Shown in pieces: positions 25,817 to 36,524 of a stretch of DNA of 64,000 nt. The position numbers were made by a program, and so were the translations under genes. The notes beneath the pieces are model-generated. The model was not told where the DNA came from, searched no databases, and saw only the letters and a program-made list of their open reading frames with translations. Within the stretch, counting starts at the first letter, position 1. Each line of letters opens with the position of its first letter. This DNA comes from CAVRCA01 sp965218045 (lineage in GTDB: Bacteria; Pseudomonadota; Alphaproteobacteria; Acetobacterales; Acetobacteraceae), in the NCBI GenBank assembly GCA_965218045.1, contig CBDCJX010000002.1, positions 62,001 to 126,000 on the forward strand, given 5' to 3'.

Positions 25817-28147
25817 TCATGCGGCGATCGGCAGCCTGAGTGTCGCTGCCGGTGAGGGCGTATCCAGCAGGGCGGCGTGGACCGCGCGCCACGTTGAAGA
25901 CGCGCCGCCCACGTCTCGGGCGAAGAAGTCGTAGAACTCGTCGAGCCAGGCGAGGAACCGGCGCACATCCTCCCCGGTGCGGACATAGGGCGTGTTGCCC
26001 GGCACCAAGGAGGGCGTGTGATAGGTCAGCACAAATAACTTGTGACCGTTCGCCGCCATGTGGCGGACCAGCCGCTTGGCCTCGGCGATGGTGATGCCCT
26101 CGGGCGTGATCTTGATCCGCTCCAACAAGCGAAGCCGCGCCATCGACGAGGTCAGGCCGAGTTGTTCGCCCAAGCCGCTGAACACCGCTCGATCCAGCGC
26201 CGGTGACAGGTGCGACAACGCGCCGACGGTGGCGGCGGAGCCCGGGATCTCCAACAATCGACGCTCGCCATCGAGCCAGAACGGCGCCGCTGAAAGCGAC
26301 ATGAAGTCCGGCCCGTCCTGCCGGGAGAAATTCCAGCGCGGCATGACGCTGCTGTCGGCGTGGTAGCCGAGCGCTTTGAGGATGTCGGCGGTGCGCGGCC
26401 CGGCGCCGTAGCGGCCGGCGCGGTAGATGCGGGGACGGGCGCCGAACGTGCTCTCGATGATCTCGGTGAGGGCCTGGATCTTGGCGAGCTCGATCGGCAA
26501 CGGCAGGCTGCCGGGATAGGAGTTGCGGCGCGACACCTCTTCGATGAAGGGCGGCGTGACCCAGGGATGCAACTGCGCGCCGATGTCACAAGCCCCTTGG
26601 CTCAGCAACTCGCGCAGCGGCGCCCGGCCCGCATCCTGGGTGGCAACGGGATAGTCGACCATGTAGGTGGGCACCACGCCGTAGCGCTCGAACACGCGAT
26701 GCGCCGGCCCTTGATGGGCCATCGAGGCGACGTCGATTTCGTCGCGGGAGAACGGCCGCCCCCAGTCGAACGCCTCTTCCGCGTCGATGATGGTCAGCAG
26801 GGTGGGGCGGGCGATCCGCTCGGTTGGCGCCGGCCGGTGGAAGCGGCGGTTCAGCACCGATGCGGAGGTGCCGATATCCTCGACCCGTTGGTGCCAAGCT
26901 GGCTCGGCGGCCGCCGCGTCCGGCGCTTGCGTTCCCTGAAGCGGGACGTGTGCCGGCGCGGCTGCGGCCTGAAGCGGGAAGCCGTAGATCGACAGGTAGC
27001 GACGCGCGACCTGCTCCATGCCGAACGTTGCTTGAACGAGGGTTTGCGCCTGGGCGCCGATACGGGCCCGCAGCGCCGGGGCGGTCGCCAGGCGCAGCAC
27101 CGCGTCAAGGTAGCCCTGGTCCTCGGTGAACAGGAAACCGGTTTCGCCGTGGATCACGAACAGGTCGTTCACGCCCGGCAAGTGACGCACCACCACCGGC
27201 AGCCCGTTTGCCTGCGCCTCGGGCACGACCGTGCCGAAGCCCTCCAGATGCGAGGCAAATGTCATGATGTCGGCGGCTTCGAGGTAGGGGTGCGGGTCGG
27301 AGACCTCTCCGATGAAGACCACCCGCTTGTCGACGCCGAGCTCGCGGATCAGGCTGCGAATCTCGGTCACGTAATCGGCTTCGAGCTCCGGCCCCACCAG
27401 CAGCAAGGTGGTGTCGGGCCGCACCCGCAGCACCTCGGGGAGCAGGCGCACCAGCAAGCTTGGGTCCTTGCGGGCGCACAAACCGCCGACGAAAACCAGG
27501 ACCAGGGCATCGGGGTGGATGCCAAGACGCGCCCGCGTGCGCCTCGCCCGCGCCGGGTCCACGCGCGGCAGGGAAATGCCGCACGGAACCAGGTGGCACC
27601 GCGCCGGGTCGAGCATCGCGGCGGTCTGCTGTTGCAACTTCGGACTGATCGAGACGAACGCATCGAAGCGCTGGAACACGCGCCGCGCGATCCCGCGCAA
27701 CGCGCGCCGGTATTGCGCAACCAGCGCCGGCGCGCTGTCGTCGAGTGTCGCCGACAATACCAGCCGCCGACCGAATAGACGGACCAGCAGGTAGGTCAGG
27801 AAATACCAGTCGGCATGGGTGCGGAAATGCACCGTGTCGTAGCGATGCAGGTTGCGGACGAACCACCAGACCAGCGCCAGCTCGTGCCGCCATGCCGGGC
27901 GGTCCGGCCGGTCGAGGTAACAGACGAGCCGCAAGGTCGAGCAGATTGGCAGCACCTGCTCGGGCTTGGGCGTGACGGTGACGAGCAGGTCGTGCTCGAT
28001 CTCCGGCGCCAGCGCCTGCATCACCGCCGAGCAGCGCTCCAGGAACACGCCCTCGCCGGCGAACACCGGGCGGTAGCGCTTGAGGACGTGCAGAACGCGC
28101 GTGCGACGAGGCATGGTCCGTCTCGGGCAGACAGCAAACCCTGACAT
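25817..28147 (-). CDS. Glycosyltransferase family 4 - WalW-type deacetylase fusion (A)
   Basis: This 776-residue two-domain protein has a GT4 domain at about residues 15-385 (VFVGGLCARKDPSLLVRLL; SHLEGFGTVVPEAQANGLPV). A Pro/Ala linker (about 390-440) leads to a polysaccharide-deacetylase-like domain at about 450-760. That domain starts LLTIIDAEEAFDWGRPFSRD and contains GAQLHPWVTPPF, RAGRYGAG and YHTPSLVPGNTPYV, as in WalW-type proteins. It is expected to add a sugar and deacetylate a glycan in exopolysaccharide synthesis. The ATG has AAAGGG just upstream; MPRRTRVLHVLKR 11 codons later is an alternative. It is the last gene of the UDP-xylose synthase cluster and a paralogue of the gene before it. 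Confidence 0.85.
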   Translation of the reverse strand: MSGFAVCPRRTMPRRTRVLHVLKRYRPVFAGEGVFLERCSAVMQALAPEIEHDLLVTVTPKPEQVLPICSTLRLVCYLDRPDRPAWRHELALVWWFVRNLHRYDTVHFRTHADWYFLTYLLVRLFGRRLVLSATLDDSAPALVAQYRRALRGIARRVFQRFDAFVSISPKLQQQTAAMLDPARCHLVPCGISLPRVDPARARRTRARLGIHPDALVLVFVGGLCARKDPSLLVRLLPEVLRVRPDTTLLLVGPELEADYVTEIRSLIRELGVDKRVVFIGEVSDPHPYLEAADIMTFASHLEGFGTVVPEAQANGLPVVVRHLPGVNDLFVIHGETGFLFTEDQGYLDAVLRLATAPALRARIGAQAQTLVQATFGMEQVARRYLSIYGFPLQAAAAPAHVPLQGTQAPDAAAAEPAWHQRVEDIGTSASVLNRRFHRPAPTERIARPTLLTIIDAEEAFDWGRPFSRDEIDVASMAHQGPAHRVFERYGVVPTYMVDYPVATQDAGRAPLRELLSQGACDIGAQLHPWVTPPFIEEVSRRNSYPGSLPLPIELAKIQALTEIIESTFGARPRIYRAGRYGAGPRTADILKALGYHADSSVMPRWNFSRQDGPDFMSLSAAPFWLDGERRLLEIPGSAATVGALSHLSPALDRAVFSGLGEQLGLTSSMARLRLLERIKITPEGITIAEAKRLVRHMAANGHKLFVLTYHTPSLVPGNTPYVRTGEDVRRFLAWLDEFYDFFARDVGGASSTWRAVHAALLDTPSPAATLRLPIAA

Positions 28148-28206
28148 GTCGCCCTTTCAAATACAATCAGAGGTCGATGAATTAGCCGGAAACCTTCGAC
28201 ATAGTC

Positions 28207-30498
28207 TCATTTTGTGGATGACCGGCCTATTCCGGGCGAAACCGCCGAAAGCCGCGCGTGCAACACGGACGGCGCCGAGAACTCGCCTCCCAGTTCGTCG
28301 CGGAAGAAGGTGAGGTAACGCTCGATCTTGTCCGTGAAGGCACGGACGTCCTGCTCGGTCCGCGTGTACGGCGTGTTGCCACCCTGCAGGGACGGGCTGT
28401 GCAGGCTCATGGTGAAGACCCGCAGACCGTCGCGGTGGAGCAGCCGGGTGAGCTGCTTCATCTGGTCGAGGCTGCTGCCCTCGGGTGAGAGCCGATGCGG
28501 ATAGAGCAATCGGGCGCGCGCCGCGTTTCGGTCGAGCCGCAACGCGCGCGCCCAGCGCGGCTTCACCAGGCGGTAGACCGAGGCCGGCCAGCGCCGCAAC
28601 AGGCCGCGCGGGCCGGCCGTGGTCGGCAGCGAGAGAATGTCCCGCGCCGGCCCATACCAGCCGGGCCGCGCGTCGAACATCGAGAAATCCGGCCCGCCGA
28701 TTGCTGAGAAGTCGAAATAGGGGCAGATGCTGAGGTCGATGTCGAAGTCGAGCGCGCGGATCGCCGCCAAGGTGTTGCCGCCCAAACCGTAGCGGCCGGC
28801 CTTGAAGATGCGCGGCCGGCGCCCGAGCACGTCGCTCACCGCGTCGCGTAGCGCGACGAGCTTGGCCAGCTCCAGCTTGTGGCCGATATTGCCCGAGAAG
28901 GAGTGCCAATCGTCGCGCGGCTCGACCAGCGGCGGCGCACTCCAGGCGTGCAGGTGGACGCCGATCTCGCAGCCGGCCGCCTCCAGCGCGCGGATCATCC
29001 GGGCACCCGGCTCCTGGGTGGCGATGGGGTAGTCGACGACCAAGGTGGGCAGCACGCCGCACTTGGCGAACAGGTCGAAGTTGCGCTGCAACGCGCTCAC
29101 CGCTTCGACGCGTCCCCCATCGTCCGCCACGCCTTTTTCCCAGTCGTATTCGGCCTCGGTGTCGATCACGACCTGAAGCAGCGGCCGCCAGTCGCTCGGC
29201 GTGTCGACCGAGCGCAGGTCGAGGCTCGCCGGACCCGCGGCCATCTCGCGGGTGAAGCGAACGGCAAGCTCCGATCCGGCCCGCGTCGGCGGCTCGCAGG
29301 CTGGGCCGCGCGCGCCGAGCTCCTGATAGACCGCGACATAGGATTGCGCGACCAGTCCCATGTCGAAGTTGCGTTCGGCGAAGCGGCGATTCTCGGCACC
29401 CATCCGCCGGCATCGAGCGGGGTCGGCGCGCGCGGTCTCGATCGCGTCGACGAACTGCGTCTCGTTGGCGGCCAGCCAGCCGGTGCGTCCATGATCGATA
29501 ATGAAGTCGACCAGCCCGGGCAGGAACAGGGTGAGGATCGGCAGGCCGTGCGCCATCGCCTCGAGGTAGACATTGGGGAACCCCTCGGCGTGCGAGGCGA
29601 AGACGAACAGGTCGGCCGCCGCGTAGAACGAGGCGGGGTCATCGGTGAAGCCGCTGAGCAGCACGCGATCGCCCAGCGCATGGCGCGCGACGAAGGCGTC
29701 GATCTCGGCCTGGTAGTCCGCCTCCAGCGCGGGACCGACGAGCAGCAGGCGTACTCGGGGATCGGCGATGCGCGCCAACGCCTGCACCAGGAAAAGCACG
29801 TTCTTGCGGCGGCTGATCGAGCCCACGAACAGCAGCAGGAAGTCGTCCGGTTCGACTCCCGCAGCGAGCCGGGCGGCGGTGCGCGCCTCGGGCGCTGGCG
29901 GCGGCTGGTCGAGCAGCACGCCTTGCGGGATGAAGCGGACCCGCCGCTCGGTGGTGGATTGCAGCGCCAGACGCAGCAGATGCGGGCTGATGACGACGTA
30001 GCGGTCGATCGCGCGGCTGAGCAACGCGGCGACGGGCCGATGCCGCGGCTTGTAGCCGGCGAGCAGCTGGGTCGGGCTGTCGTTCAGCGAACACGAGAAC
30101 ACGACATGGGTGCCGCGCGCGCGCGCCAGGATGTAGGCCAGGAACCAGCGATCGGTGTGCGAATGCGCGTGCAGGACGTCGTAGTCGCTGCCGTGGCGTC
30201 GCAGCCATCCGAGCAGGGTGGCGAGGGTCGCCGGCCGGCCCGCGCGCGAGAGATAGTGCACATCGATCCCGTCGACCCGTGTGGCAGCGGCGTCGTTCTC
30301 CGCCACCGTGTCCAGCACCAGGATCTCGTTGCGCACCCCGTGCTCGGCGATGAACGGGATGAGCTTGGTGTAATAGATGCCGTCCCCGGTGTAGTCGGGG
30401 TGGAACCGGCGGTAGACGTGCAGCACGCGCGCCGGAGCGATCTCCCAGGATCCCGCGAGCGCGACCGGAGCGGGCGGCCGCGATAGCGGGTCAGGCAC
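28207..30498 (-). CDS. Glycosyltransferase family 4 - WalW-type deacetylase fusion (B)
   Basis: This 763-residue paralogue of the next gene has the same layout. A GT4 domain spans about 20-395 (LLFVGSISRRKNVLFLVQAL; SHAEGFPNVYLEAMAHGLPI), followed by a linker and a deacetylase-like domain from about 440. The deacetylase part shows LLQVVIDTEAEYDWEKGV, GVHLHAWSAPPL, KAGRYGLGG and LHSPSLQGGNTPYTR. The Asp of IDTEAEYDW and the H-x-H of HLHAW are candidate metal ligands. The GTG start (VPDPLSRPPAP) overlaps the upstream glycosyltransferase stop by eight bases; the open frame further upstream is a shadow of that gene. Confidence 0.85.
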   Translation of the reverse strand: MPDPLSRPPAPVALAGSWEIAPARVLHVYRRFHPDYTGDGIYYTKLIPFIAEHGVRNEILVLDTVAENDAAATRVDGIDVHYLSRAGRPATLATLLGWLRRHGSDYDVLHAHSHTDRWFLAYILARARGTHVVFSCSLNDSPTQLLAGYKPRHRPVAALLSRAIDRYVVISPHLLRLALQSTTERRVRFIPQGVLLDQPPPAPEARTAARLAAGVEPDDFLLLFVGSISRRKNVLFLVQALARIADPRVRLLLVGPALEADYQAEIDAFVARHALGDRVLLSGFTDDPASFYAAADLFVFASHAEGFPNVYLEAMAHGLPILTLFLPGLVDFIIDHGRTGWLAANETQFVDAIETARADPARCRRMGAENRRFAERNFDMGLVAQSYVAVYQELGARGPACEPPTRAGSELAVRFTREMAAGPASLDLRSVDTPSDWRPLLQVVIDTEAEYDWEKGVADDGGRVEAVSALQRNFDLFAKCGVLPTLVVDYPIATQEPGARMIRALEAAGCEIGVHLHAWSAPPLVEPRDDWHSFSGNIGHKLELAKLVALRDAVSDVLGRRPRIFKAGRYGLGGNTLAAIRALDFDIDLSICPYFDFSAIGGPDFSMFDARPGWYGPARDILSLPTTAGPRGLLRRWPASVYRLVKPRWARALRLDRNAARARLLYPHRLSPEGSSLDQMKQLTRLLHRDGLRVFTMSLHSPSLQGGNTPYTRTEQDVRAFTDKIERYLTFFRDELGGEFSAPSVLHARLSAVSPGIGRSSTK

Positions 30499-31744
30499 CC
30501 GCGCCGGTCCCGGCGCGGTGCGGTCGCAAGCCAGGCGCAGCCGGCCTCGCCGCGAGGAAATCCCCGAACCCGTCATGCAGGATCGCGCGGTAGACGCGGG
30601 CCAGCGCTTCCGGCTCGCGCGTCTCGCGGGCGCGGCGCAGCGACTCGATCTGCCGCTCGTAGCGCGCCGGGTCCGGTCGTTCGACAGCTTCGTCCAGCAC
30701 CGCGCGCATGTCGTCAATCGTGTCGCAGGCGAAGCCGATGTCGCCGTGCCGGGCGAACAGGTCTTCGACGAATGGCAGCTTGGTCGCGATCACCGGCTTC
30801 AGCCAGGTGATCGCGTCGATCAGCGCGCCGCTGGCCGAAAGATTGTAGTAGCCCGGCTGGAACGGCAGGAACACGTAATGCAAGCTGCCGAGCAGGGTGC
30901 GGAACTCGTCACGCGAGAGATGATCGGGCGAGACGGTGTGCGACAGCACCGAGAAGCGCGCCAGATCGCTGCCGAGTGCCGGGCGGCCGACCAAGAAAAA
31001 GTCGATCCGCGAGCCGTGGCGCGCCTTCAGCAGCCGCGCGGTTTCAAGGAAGGCGGTGATGCCCTTCGCCTCCGTCCCCTGCCCGACGAAGCCGATGCGC
31101 AGCGGCGCGGCCAGCGCGATCGGTCGGGCCGCGGCGATCTCCGCCCGATTGATCGGCAGCGGCAGCACGTCGCAGCGTTTCGCCGCCTCCGGTGCGAGGT
31201 GCTCCAGCTCACGCCTGATCGCGTCCTCCAGCACCAGGAAGCGGAGCCGGACGCGATGGCGGCTGGTCAGGGCAGAGCGCAGATCGAAGGCGCGGATCAG
31301 CGGGTTGCGCGATCGCCAGCCGGTGATCTCGGCGAGGTTGCCGTGCATGCCGACCTGGATCGCGACCCGCCGTCGCGACAGCGCGGCCAGCAGCTTCGCC
31401 GCGTAGATCGCGGTCGAGGAGGCGGATATCAGGAAGATCAGGCACGGCTCGTCGCCGGGCACCGCCCGCAGCGCCGCCGCCATGGTCGCGAGCTCCTGGC
31501 GGAAGCGACGGGCCGAGACCACGTGCGGCTTGGTGCGGAAATAGGGCGAGATGCGGATCGGCACGAAGCTCATGCCCCGATTGGCAACCAGCGCCGGGTC
31601 GGCCTGCAACTCGGCCAGATGCGACGGCTCGGCGAACACGCGGATCGTCTCGCCCGGCATCGCGCGGGCGATCGTCTGCAGGGTGGCGCTGTTTCCCGGG
31701 GCGTGATGCGTCCCGGTCCAGACCATTTCGAAAACCAGGATCAT
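30491..31744 (-). CDS. GT-B glycosyltransferase
   Basis: This 417-residue protein has a GT-B look: a donor-side Rossmann half starting LRIGFVGQGTEAKGITAFLE and FFLVGRPALGSDLARF, and a late acidic segment FQPGYYNLSASGALIDAITW in the position of the E-x7-E loop. The N-terminus MILVFEMVWTGTHHAPGN has no signal peptide. The exact family is unsure; GT4 is most likely. It lies between UDP-xylose synthase and the two fusion proteins, so it probably acts in the same polysaccharide pathway. Confidence 0.75.
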   Translation of the reverse strand: MILVFEMVWTGTHHAPGNSATLQTIARAMPGETIRVFAEPSHLAELQADPALVANRGMSFVPIRISPYFRTKPHVVSARRFRQELATMAAALRAVPGDEPCLIFLISASSTAIYAAKLLAALSRRRVAIQVGMHGNLAEITGWRSRNPLIRAFDLRSALTSRHRVRLRFLVLEDAIRRELEHLAPEAAKRCDVLPLPINRAEIAAARPIALAAPLRIGFVGQGTEAKGITAFLETARLLKARHGSRIDFFLVGRPALGSDLARFSVLSHTVSPDHLSRDEFRTLLGSLHYVFLPFQPGYYNLSASGALIDAITWLKPVIATKLPFVEDLFARHGDIGFACDTIDDMRAVLDEAVERPDPARYERQIESLRRARETREPEALARVYRAILHDGFGDFLAARPAAPGLRPHRAGTGAGA

Positions 31745-31811
31745 GATGGCGTTGGTCTACCGCATCCGCCCCTAACGCTTGGTTGATGCGCGGCCCTGAT
31801 CGCGCGCCCGA

Positions 31812-32771
31812 TCATGCGCGATGCTCGGCGAGCAGGGCGTCGAAATAGGCGATGGTTTGCCGCAGCCCGTCCTCGAGGCCAACGGAGGGCTCCCAGCCGA
31901 GCGTCTCGCGCGCGCGGGTGATGTCCGGGCAGCGCTGCATCGGATCATCCTGCGGCAGCGGGCGGTGCACGATGCGCGAGCGCGAGCCAGTCAGGGCGAT
32001 GACCCGTTCGGCGAGCTCGCGCACCGGGATCTCGTGCGGGTTGCCGAGATTGAGCGGCCCAGTGATGTCGTCGCCGGTCGCCATCATGCGGACGAAGCCC
32101 TCGATCAGATCGTCGACAAAGCAGAACGCGCGGGTCTGGGCGCCGTCGCCGAACAGGGTGATGTCCTCGCCGCGCAGCGCCTGGACGATGAAGTTGGAGA
32201 CCACGCGGCCATCGTTGGGGTGCATGCGCGGCCCATACGTATTGAAGATGCGCACCACCTTGATCCTCAGCCGGTGCTGGCGCCGGTAGTCGAAGAACAG
32301 GGTCTCGGCGCAGCGCTTGCCCTCGTCGTAGCAGGCGCGCGGTCCCAGCGGATTGACGTTGCCGCGATAATCCTCGGTCTGCGGATGCACCGACGGGTCG
32401 CCATACACCTCGCTGGTCGAGGCCTGGAAGATGCGCGCGCCGATTCGTTTCGCGAGACCGAGCATGTTGATCGCGCCGATCACGCTGGTCTTGGTCGTTT
32501 GCACCGGATCGTGCTGGTAGTGCACCGGCGAGGCCGGACAGGCGAGATTGTAGATCCGGTCGACCTCGACATAGAGCGGGAAGGTGATGTCGTGCCGCAT
32601 CATCTCGAAATGCGGATTGGACATCAGGTGGGCGATGTTGTCCTTGCGCCCAGTGAAATAGTTATCCACGCACAGCACGTCGTGGCCGTCCGCCAGCAGG
32701 CGCTCGCAGAGATGCGAACCAAGGAAACCGGCGCCGCCGGTGACCAGCACGCGCTGGCGGGTCAGGTTCAT
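31812..32771 (-). CDS. UDP-glucuronate decarboxylase (UDP-xylose synthase)
   Basis: This extended SDR enzyme converts UDP-glucuronate to UDP-xylose and CO2 using bound NAD+. The 319 residues begin MNLTRQRVLVTGGAGFLGSH (nucleotide motif GGAGFLG). They contain YNLACPASPVHYQ, STSEVYGDP, the catalytic Tyr-x-x-x-Lys in CYDEGKRCAETL, and VRIFNTYGPRM, all characteristic of UXS. The ATG fits the fold start, and a 22-codon upstream extension is Arg-rich. It is first in a leftward set with three glycosyltransferase genes, suggesting that a xylose-containing polymer is made. Confidence 0.92.
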   Translation of the reverse strand: MNLTRQRVLVTGGAGFLGSHLCERLLADGHDVLCVDNYFTGRKDNIAHLMSNPHFEMMRHDITFPLYVEVDRIYNLACPASPVHYQHDPVQTTKTSVIGAINMLGLAKRIGARIFQASTSEVYGDPSVHPQTEDYRGNVNPLGPRACYDEGKRCAETLFFDYRRQHRLRIKVVRIFNTYGPRMHPNDGRVVSNFIVQALRGEDITLFGDGAQTRAFCFVDDLIEGFVRMMATGDDITGPLNLGNPHEIPVRELAERVIALTGSRSRIVHRPLPQDDPMQRCPDITRARETLGWEPSVGLEDGLRQTIAYFDALLAEHRA

Positions 32772-32877
32772 AGCCGTTCTCCGACGGTGGCGCCCACGAG
32801 CGGCGCGAAACCTATCGGGCGTGCCACCCCGGCGCAATCATTGCGTGTGGCGCTTGGCGCGCCTGGTGGATCGCTGA

Positions 32878-32906
32878 TTGACTTCGGCGGTGGGCGGACC
32901 GATAAG
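32878..32906 (+). promoter_or_regulatory. Putative sigma70-type promoter upstream of ffh
   Basis: TTGACT and GATAAG are separated by exactly 17 bases on the plus strand, five and four matches to consensus. The pair lies 109 bases upstream of the ffh GTG. A 7-bp GC hairpin, CCCCGCC-cga-GGCGGGG, sits between them at 32939-32955. Confidence 0.55.
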
Positions 32907-33015
32907 CCGCCGTTCCGGGTCAACTTGATACGCCCGGTCCCCGCCCGAGGCGGGGGCTCCGCCGCTCCGCGAGGGTTCGCGCAGCGGCGCTTTCAGCCGT
33001 TGGGGTCCAGCGATC

Positions 33016-34410
<1,395 letters not shown>

Positions 34411-34434
34411 CGACATGAAGAGGAGAACGAGGTC

Positions 34435-34773
34435 TTGGGTTTGAAAATTCGACTTGCCCGCGCCGGGGCGAAGAAGCGGCCGTATTACCACATCGTGGTG
34501 GCCGACAGCCGCAGCCCGCGCGATGGGCGGTTCCTGGAAAAGCTCGGCAGCTACAATCCGATGCTGCCGGCTGAGCACGAGGACCGGGTGCGGCTGCAGG
34601 AGGAGCGGATACAGCACTGGATCGACCAGGGCGCGATCGCGACTGATCGGGTGGCGCGGTTCCTCGGCAAGGCCGGGCTGGTGCCGATGCCGACCTATCC
34701 CGAGCAGCCGGTGAAGTCGGCGCCGAAGAAGCGGGCGCAGGAACGCGCGAGCGCCGCCGGCTCGGCCGCCTGA
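34435..34773 (+). CDS. rpsP: 30S ribosomal protein S16
   Basis: The 112 residues begin (M)GLKIRLARAGAKKRPYYHIV and contain VADSRSPRDGRFLEKLGSYNP, diagnostic of S16. The start is TTG, giving the GLKIRL form matching the usual MSLKIRL, after a purine-rich GAGGAGAACGAGG leader. A second TTG two codons on is a weaker alternative. The C-terminus has a basic/Ala-rich tail. It is located between ffh and rimM as usual. Confidence 0.97.
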   Translation: MGLKIRLARAGAKKRPYYHIVVADSRSPRDGRFLEKLGSYNPMLPAEHEDRVRLQEERIQHWIDQGAIATDRVARFLGKAGLVPMPTYPEQPVKSAPKKRAQERASAAGSAA

Positions 34774-34783
34774 CCGAGCAAGC

Positions 34784-35326
34784 GTGACCGGCCGGCGCAT
34801 TCTGATGGGCGTGATCGGCAAGCCGCATGGCGTGCGAGGCTTGGTGCGCGTGGTCAGCTACACCGCCAACCCGCCGGACCTCGCGAGCTACGGCGCGCTC
34901 GGGGACGACCAGGGGCGGCGCTTCGTGCTGCGCTGGCGCGGCGCCGGGATCGCCGAGCTGGCCGAGCAACGCGGCGAGCAGACGGTGCCGGTCGCCGATC
35001 GCGATTCCGCCGAGCGCCTGACCAACACGCGGCTGTACCTCGAGCGCGATCGGCTGCCGCCGCCCGAGGCGGAGGAATTCTATCTCGCCGACCTGGTTGG
35101 CCTCGCCGCGTTCGACAGCGACGGCGCCAAGCTCGGCGCGGTGACGGCGGTGCATGACTACGGCGCCGGGGCGAGCCTGGAGATTGCGCGCGAGGGAGCC
35201 CCGGCTTTGCTGGTGCCGTTCACTCGCGCCGCCGTGCCGGAGGTGGATCTTCCCGCCGGCCGCCTCGCGGTGGTGCTGCCGGTGGAGACGGTGCCGTCCG
35301 CGCCGAGCGAGGCCACGGCGGGATGA
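34784..35326 (+). CDS. rimM: Ribosome maturation factor RimM
   Basis: This factor assists assembly of the 30S head and 3' major-domain processing of 16S rRNA, binding S19. The 180 residues start (M)TGRRILMGVIGKPHGVRGLV, the RimM N-terminal beta-barrel, with a PRC-barrel-like C-terminal half (EEFYLADLVGLAAFDSDGAK). GTG start 10 bases after rpsP. The end overlaps the trmD ATG as ATGA. Confidence 0.95.
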   Translation: MTGRRILMGVIGKPHGVRGLVRVVSYTANPPDLASYGALGDDQGRRFVLRWRGAGIAELAEQRGEQTVPVADRDSAERLTNTRLYLERDRLPPPEAEEFYLADLVGLAAFDSDGAKLGAVTAVHDYGAGASLEIAREGAPALLVPFTRAAVPEVDLPAGRLAVVLPVETVPSAPSEATAG

Positions 35327-36039
35327 GCTGGCGTGCCACCGTGCTAAGCCTGTTCCCCGAGATGTTCCCAGGTCCGCTCGGCCATTCGCTGGCGGGGCGC
35401 GCGTTGCGGGCGGGGCGCTGGTCGCTGGCATCGGTCGACATCCGCGATTTCGCCGCCGACCGACATCGCAGCGTCGACGACGCGCCGTTCGGCGGCGGTG
35501 CGGGTATGGTGATGCGAGCCGACGTGGTTGACGCCGCGCTCGCCGAGGTCGGCGACGAGCGTCCCGCCGTGTTCCTGACCCCGCGTGGCCGGCAACTGAC
35601 CCAGGCGGACGCGCGACGGTTCGCTGACGCGCCCGGCGTGGTGCTGCTCTGCGGTCGCTACGAGGGCGTCGATCAGCGGGTGATCGAGGCGCGTGGCCTG
35701 GAGGAGGTTAGCGTCGGCGACTATGTGCTGTCCGGCGGCGAGCTCGCCGCGATGGTGCTGCTCGATGCGTGCGTCCGGTTGCTGCCCGGCGTGATGGGCG
35801 CGGCCGAGAGCGCCGAGGAAGAGAGTTTTTCCGCCGGCCTGCTGGAATACCCGCATTACACGCGCCCGGCCGACTGGGCGGGCCGGAAGGTGCCGGAGGT
35901 GCTGCTTTCGGGGCATCACGCGGCGGTTGCGGCGTGGCGTCGGGCGGAAGCGGAGCGGGTGACCCGGGAGCGGCGGCCGGATCTGTGGCTGGCCTACCAA
36001 GGAGTGCTTCCGGTTGCGTCGCCCGCTGGCGCACCGTAA
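35323..36039 (+). CDS. trmD: tRNA (guanine-37-N1)-methyltransferase
   Basis: This SPOUT-class methyltransferase makes m1G37 in tRNAs, preventing +1 frameshifting. It has 238 residues. The knotted SAM site is visible in LLCGRYEGVDQRVIEA and SVGDYVLSGGELAAMVLLDA. Upstream are GGGAGMVMRADVV and the N-terminal LSLFPEMFPGPL. ATG overlaps rimM, and rplS follows after 24 bases. Confidence 0.97.
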   Translation: MSWRATVLSLFPEMFPGPLGHSLAGRALRAGRWSLASVDIRDFAADRHRSVDDAPFGGGAGMVMRADVVDAALAEVGDERPAVFLTPRGRQLTQADARRFADAPGVVLLCGRYEGVDQRVIEARGLEEVSVGDYVLSGGELAAMVLLDACVRLLPGVMGAAESAEEESFSAGLLEYPHYTRPADWAGRKVPEVLLSGHHAAVAAWRRAEAERVTRERRPDLWLAYQGVLPVASPAGAP

Positions 36040-36063
36040 TGAATTCGCACGAAGGGACCGACG

Positions 36064-36468
36064 ATGAACATCATCCAGCAATTCGAGGCCGAGCAGATCA
36101 CCCGTCTCACCGCCGATCGCGGCGTGCCCACGTTCCAGCCCGGCGACACGCTGCGCGTGGCGGTGCGAGTGGTCGAGGGTGAGCGGCGACGGGTGCAGAA
36201 TTTCGAGGGCGTGTGCATCGCACGGTCCAACAAGGGCCTGAACAGCAATTTCACGGTGCGCAAGATCAGCTATGGCGAAGGCGTGGAGCGCGTGTTTCCG
36301 CTCTATTCACCGGTGATCGCCGAGATCGCGGTGATCCGTCGCGGCGATGTCAGACGGGCAAAGCTGTATTATCTGCGCGGTCGCAGCGGCAAGTCGGCGC
36401 GCATTGCCGAGCGTGCTCGCAGCGTTCCGGGCGCCGACAGCACGCCCGAGCCCGCCGCCGCCGAGTAA
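36064..36468 (+). CDS. rplS: 50S ribosomal protein L19
   Basis: This large-subunit protein at the 30S-50S interface has 134 residues. Family segments are FQPGDTLRVAVRVVEGERRR, NFEGVCIARSNKGLNSNFTV and RRAKLYYLRGRSGKSARIAE. A short acidic C-terminal tail (STPEPAAAE) follows. Last gene of the rpsP-rimM-trmD-rplS set; leuC begins 76 bases downstream past a GC hairpin. Confidence 0.97.
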   Translation: MNIIQQFEAEQITRLTADRGVPTFQPGDTLRVAVRVVEGERRRVQNFEGVCIARSNKGLNSNFTVRKISYGEGVERVFPLYSPVIAEIAVIRRGDVRRAKLYYLRGRSGKSARIAERARSVPGADSTPEPAAAE

Positions 36469-36505
36469 CTGATGGGATGCAAGGGCCTGCGGCCTTTGCC
36501 GGGGT

Positions 36506-36524
36506 CCAGGGGCAGCGCCCCTGG
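36506..36524 (+). repeat. GC-rich hairpin between rplS and leuC
   Basis: A perfect 8-bp stem with a 3-base loop, CCAGGGGC-AGC-GCCCCTGG, 37 bases after rplS and 20 bases before leuC. There is no T-tract. From memory, similar GGGTCCAGGGGC palindromes are dispersed in Rhodospirillales genomes, so it may be a REP-like element, a processing site or a weak terminator. Confidence 0.6.

Noticed and set aside
26360..32289. Long plus-strand frames opposite the polysaccharide cluster
   Set aside because: They follow the reverse frame of clear glycosyltransferase and epimerase genes and contain no family motifs.
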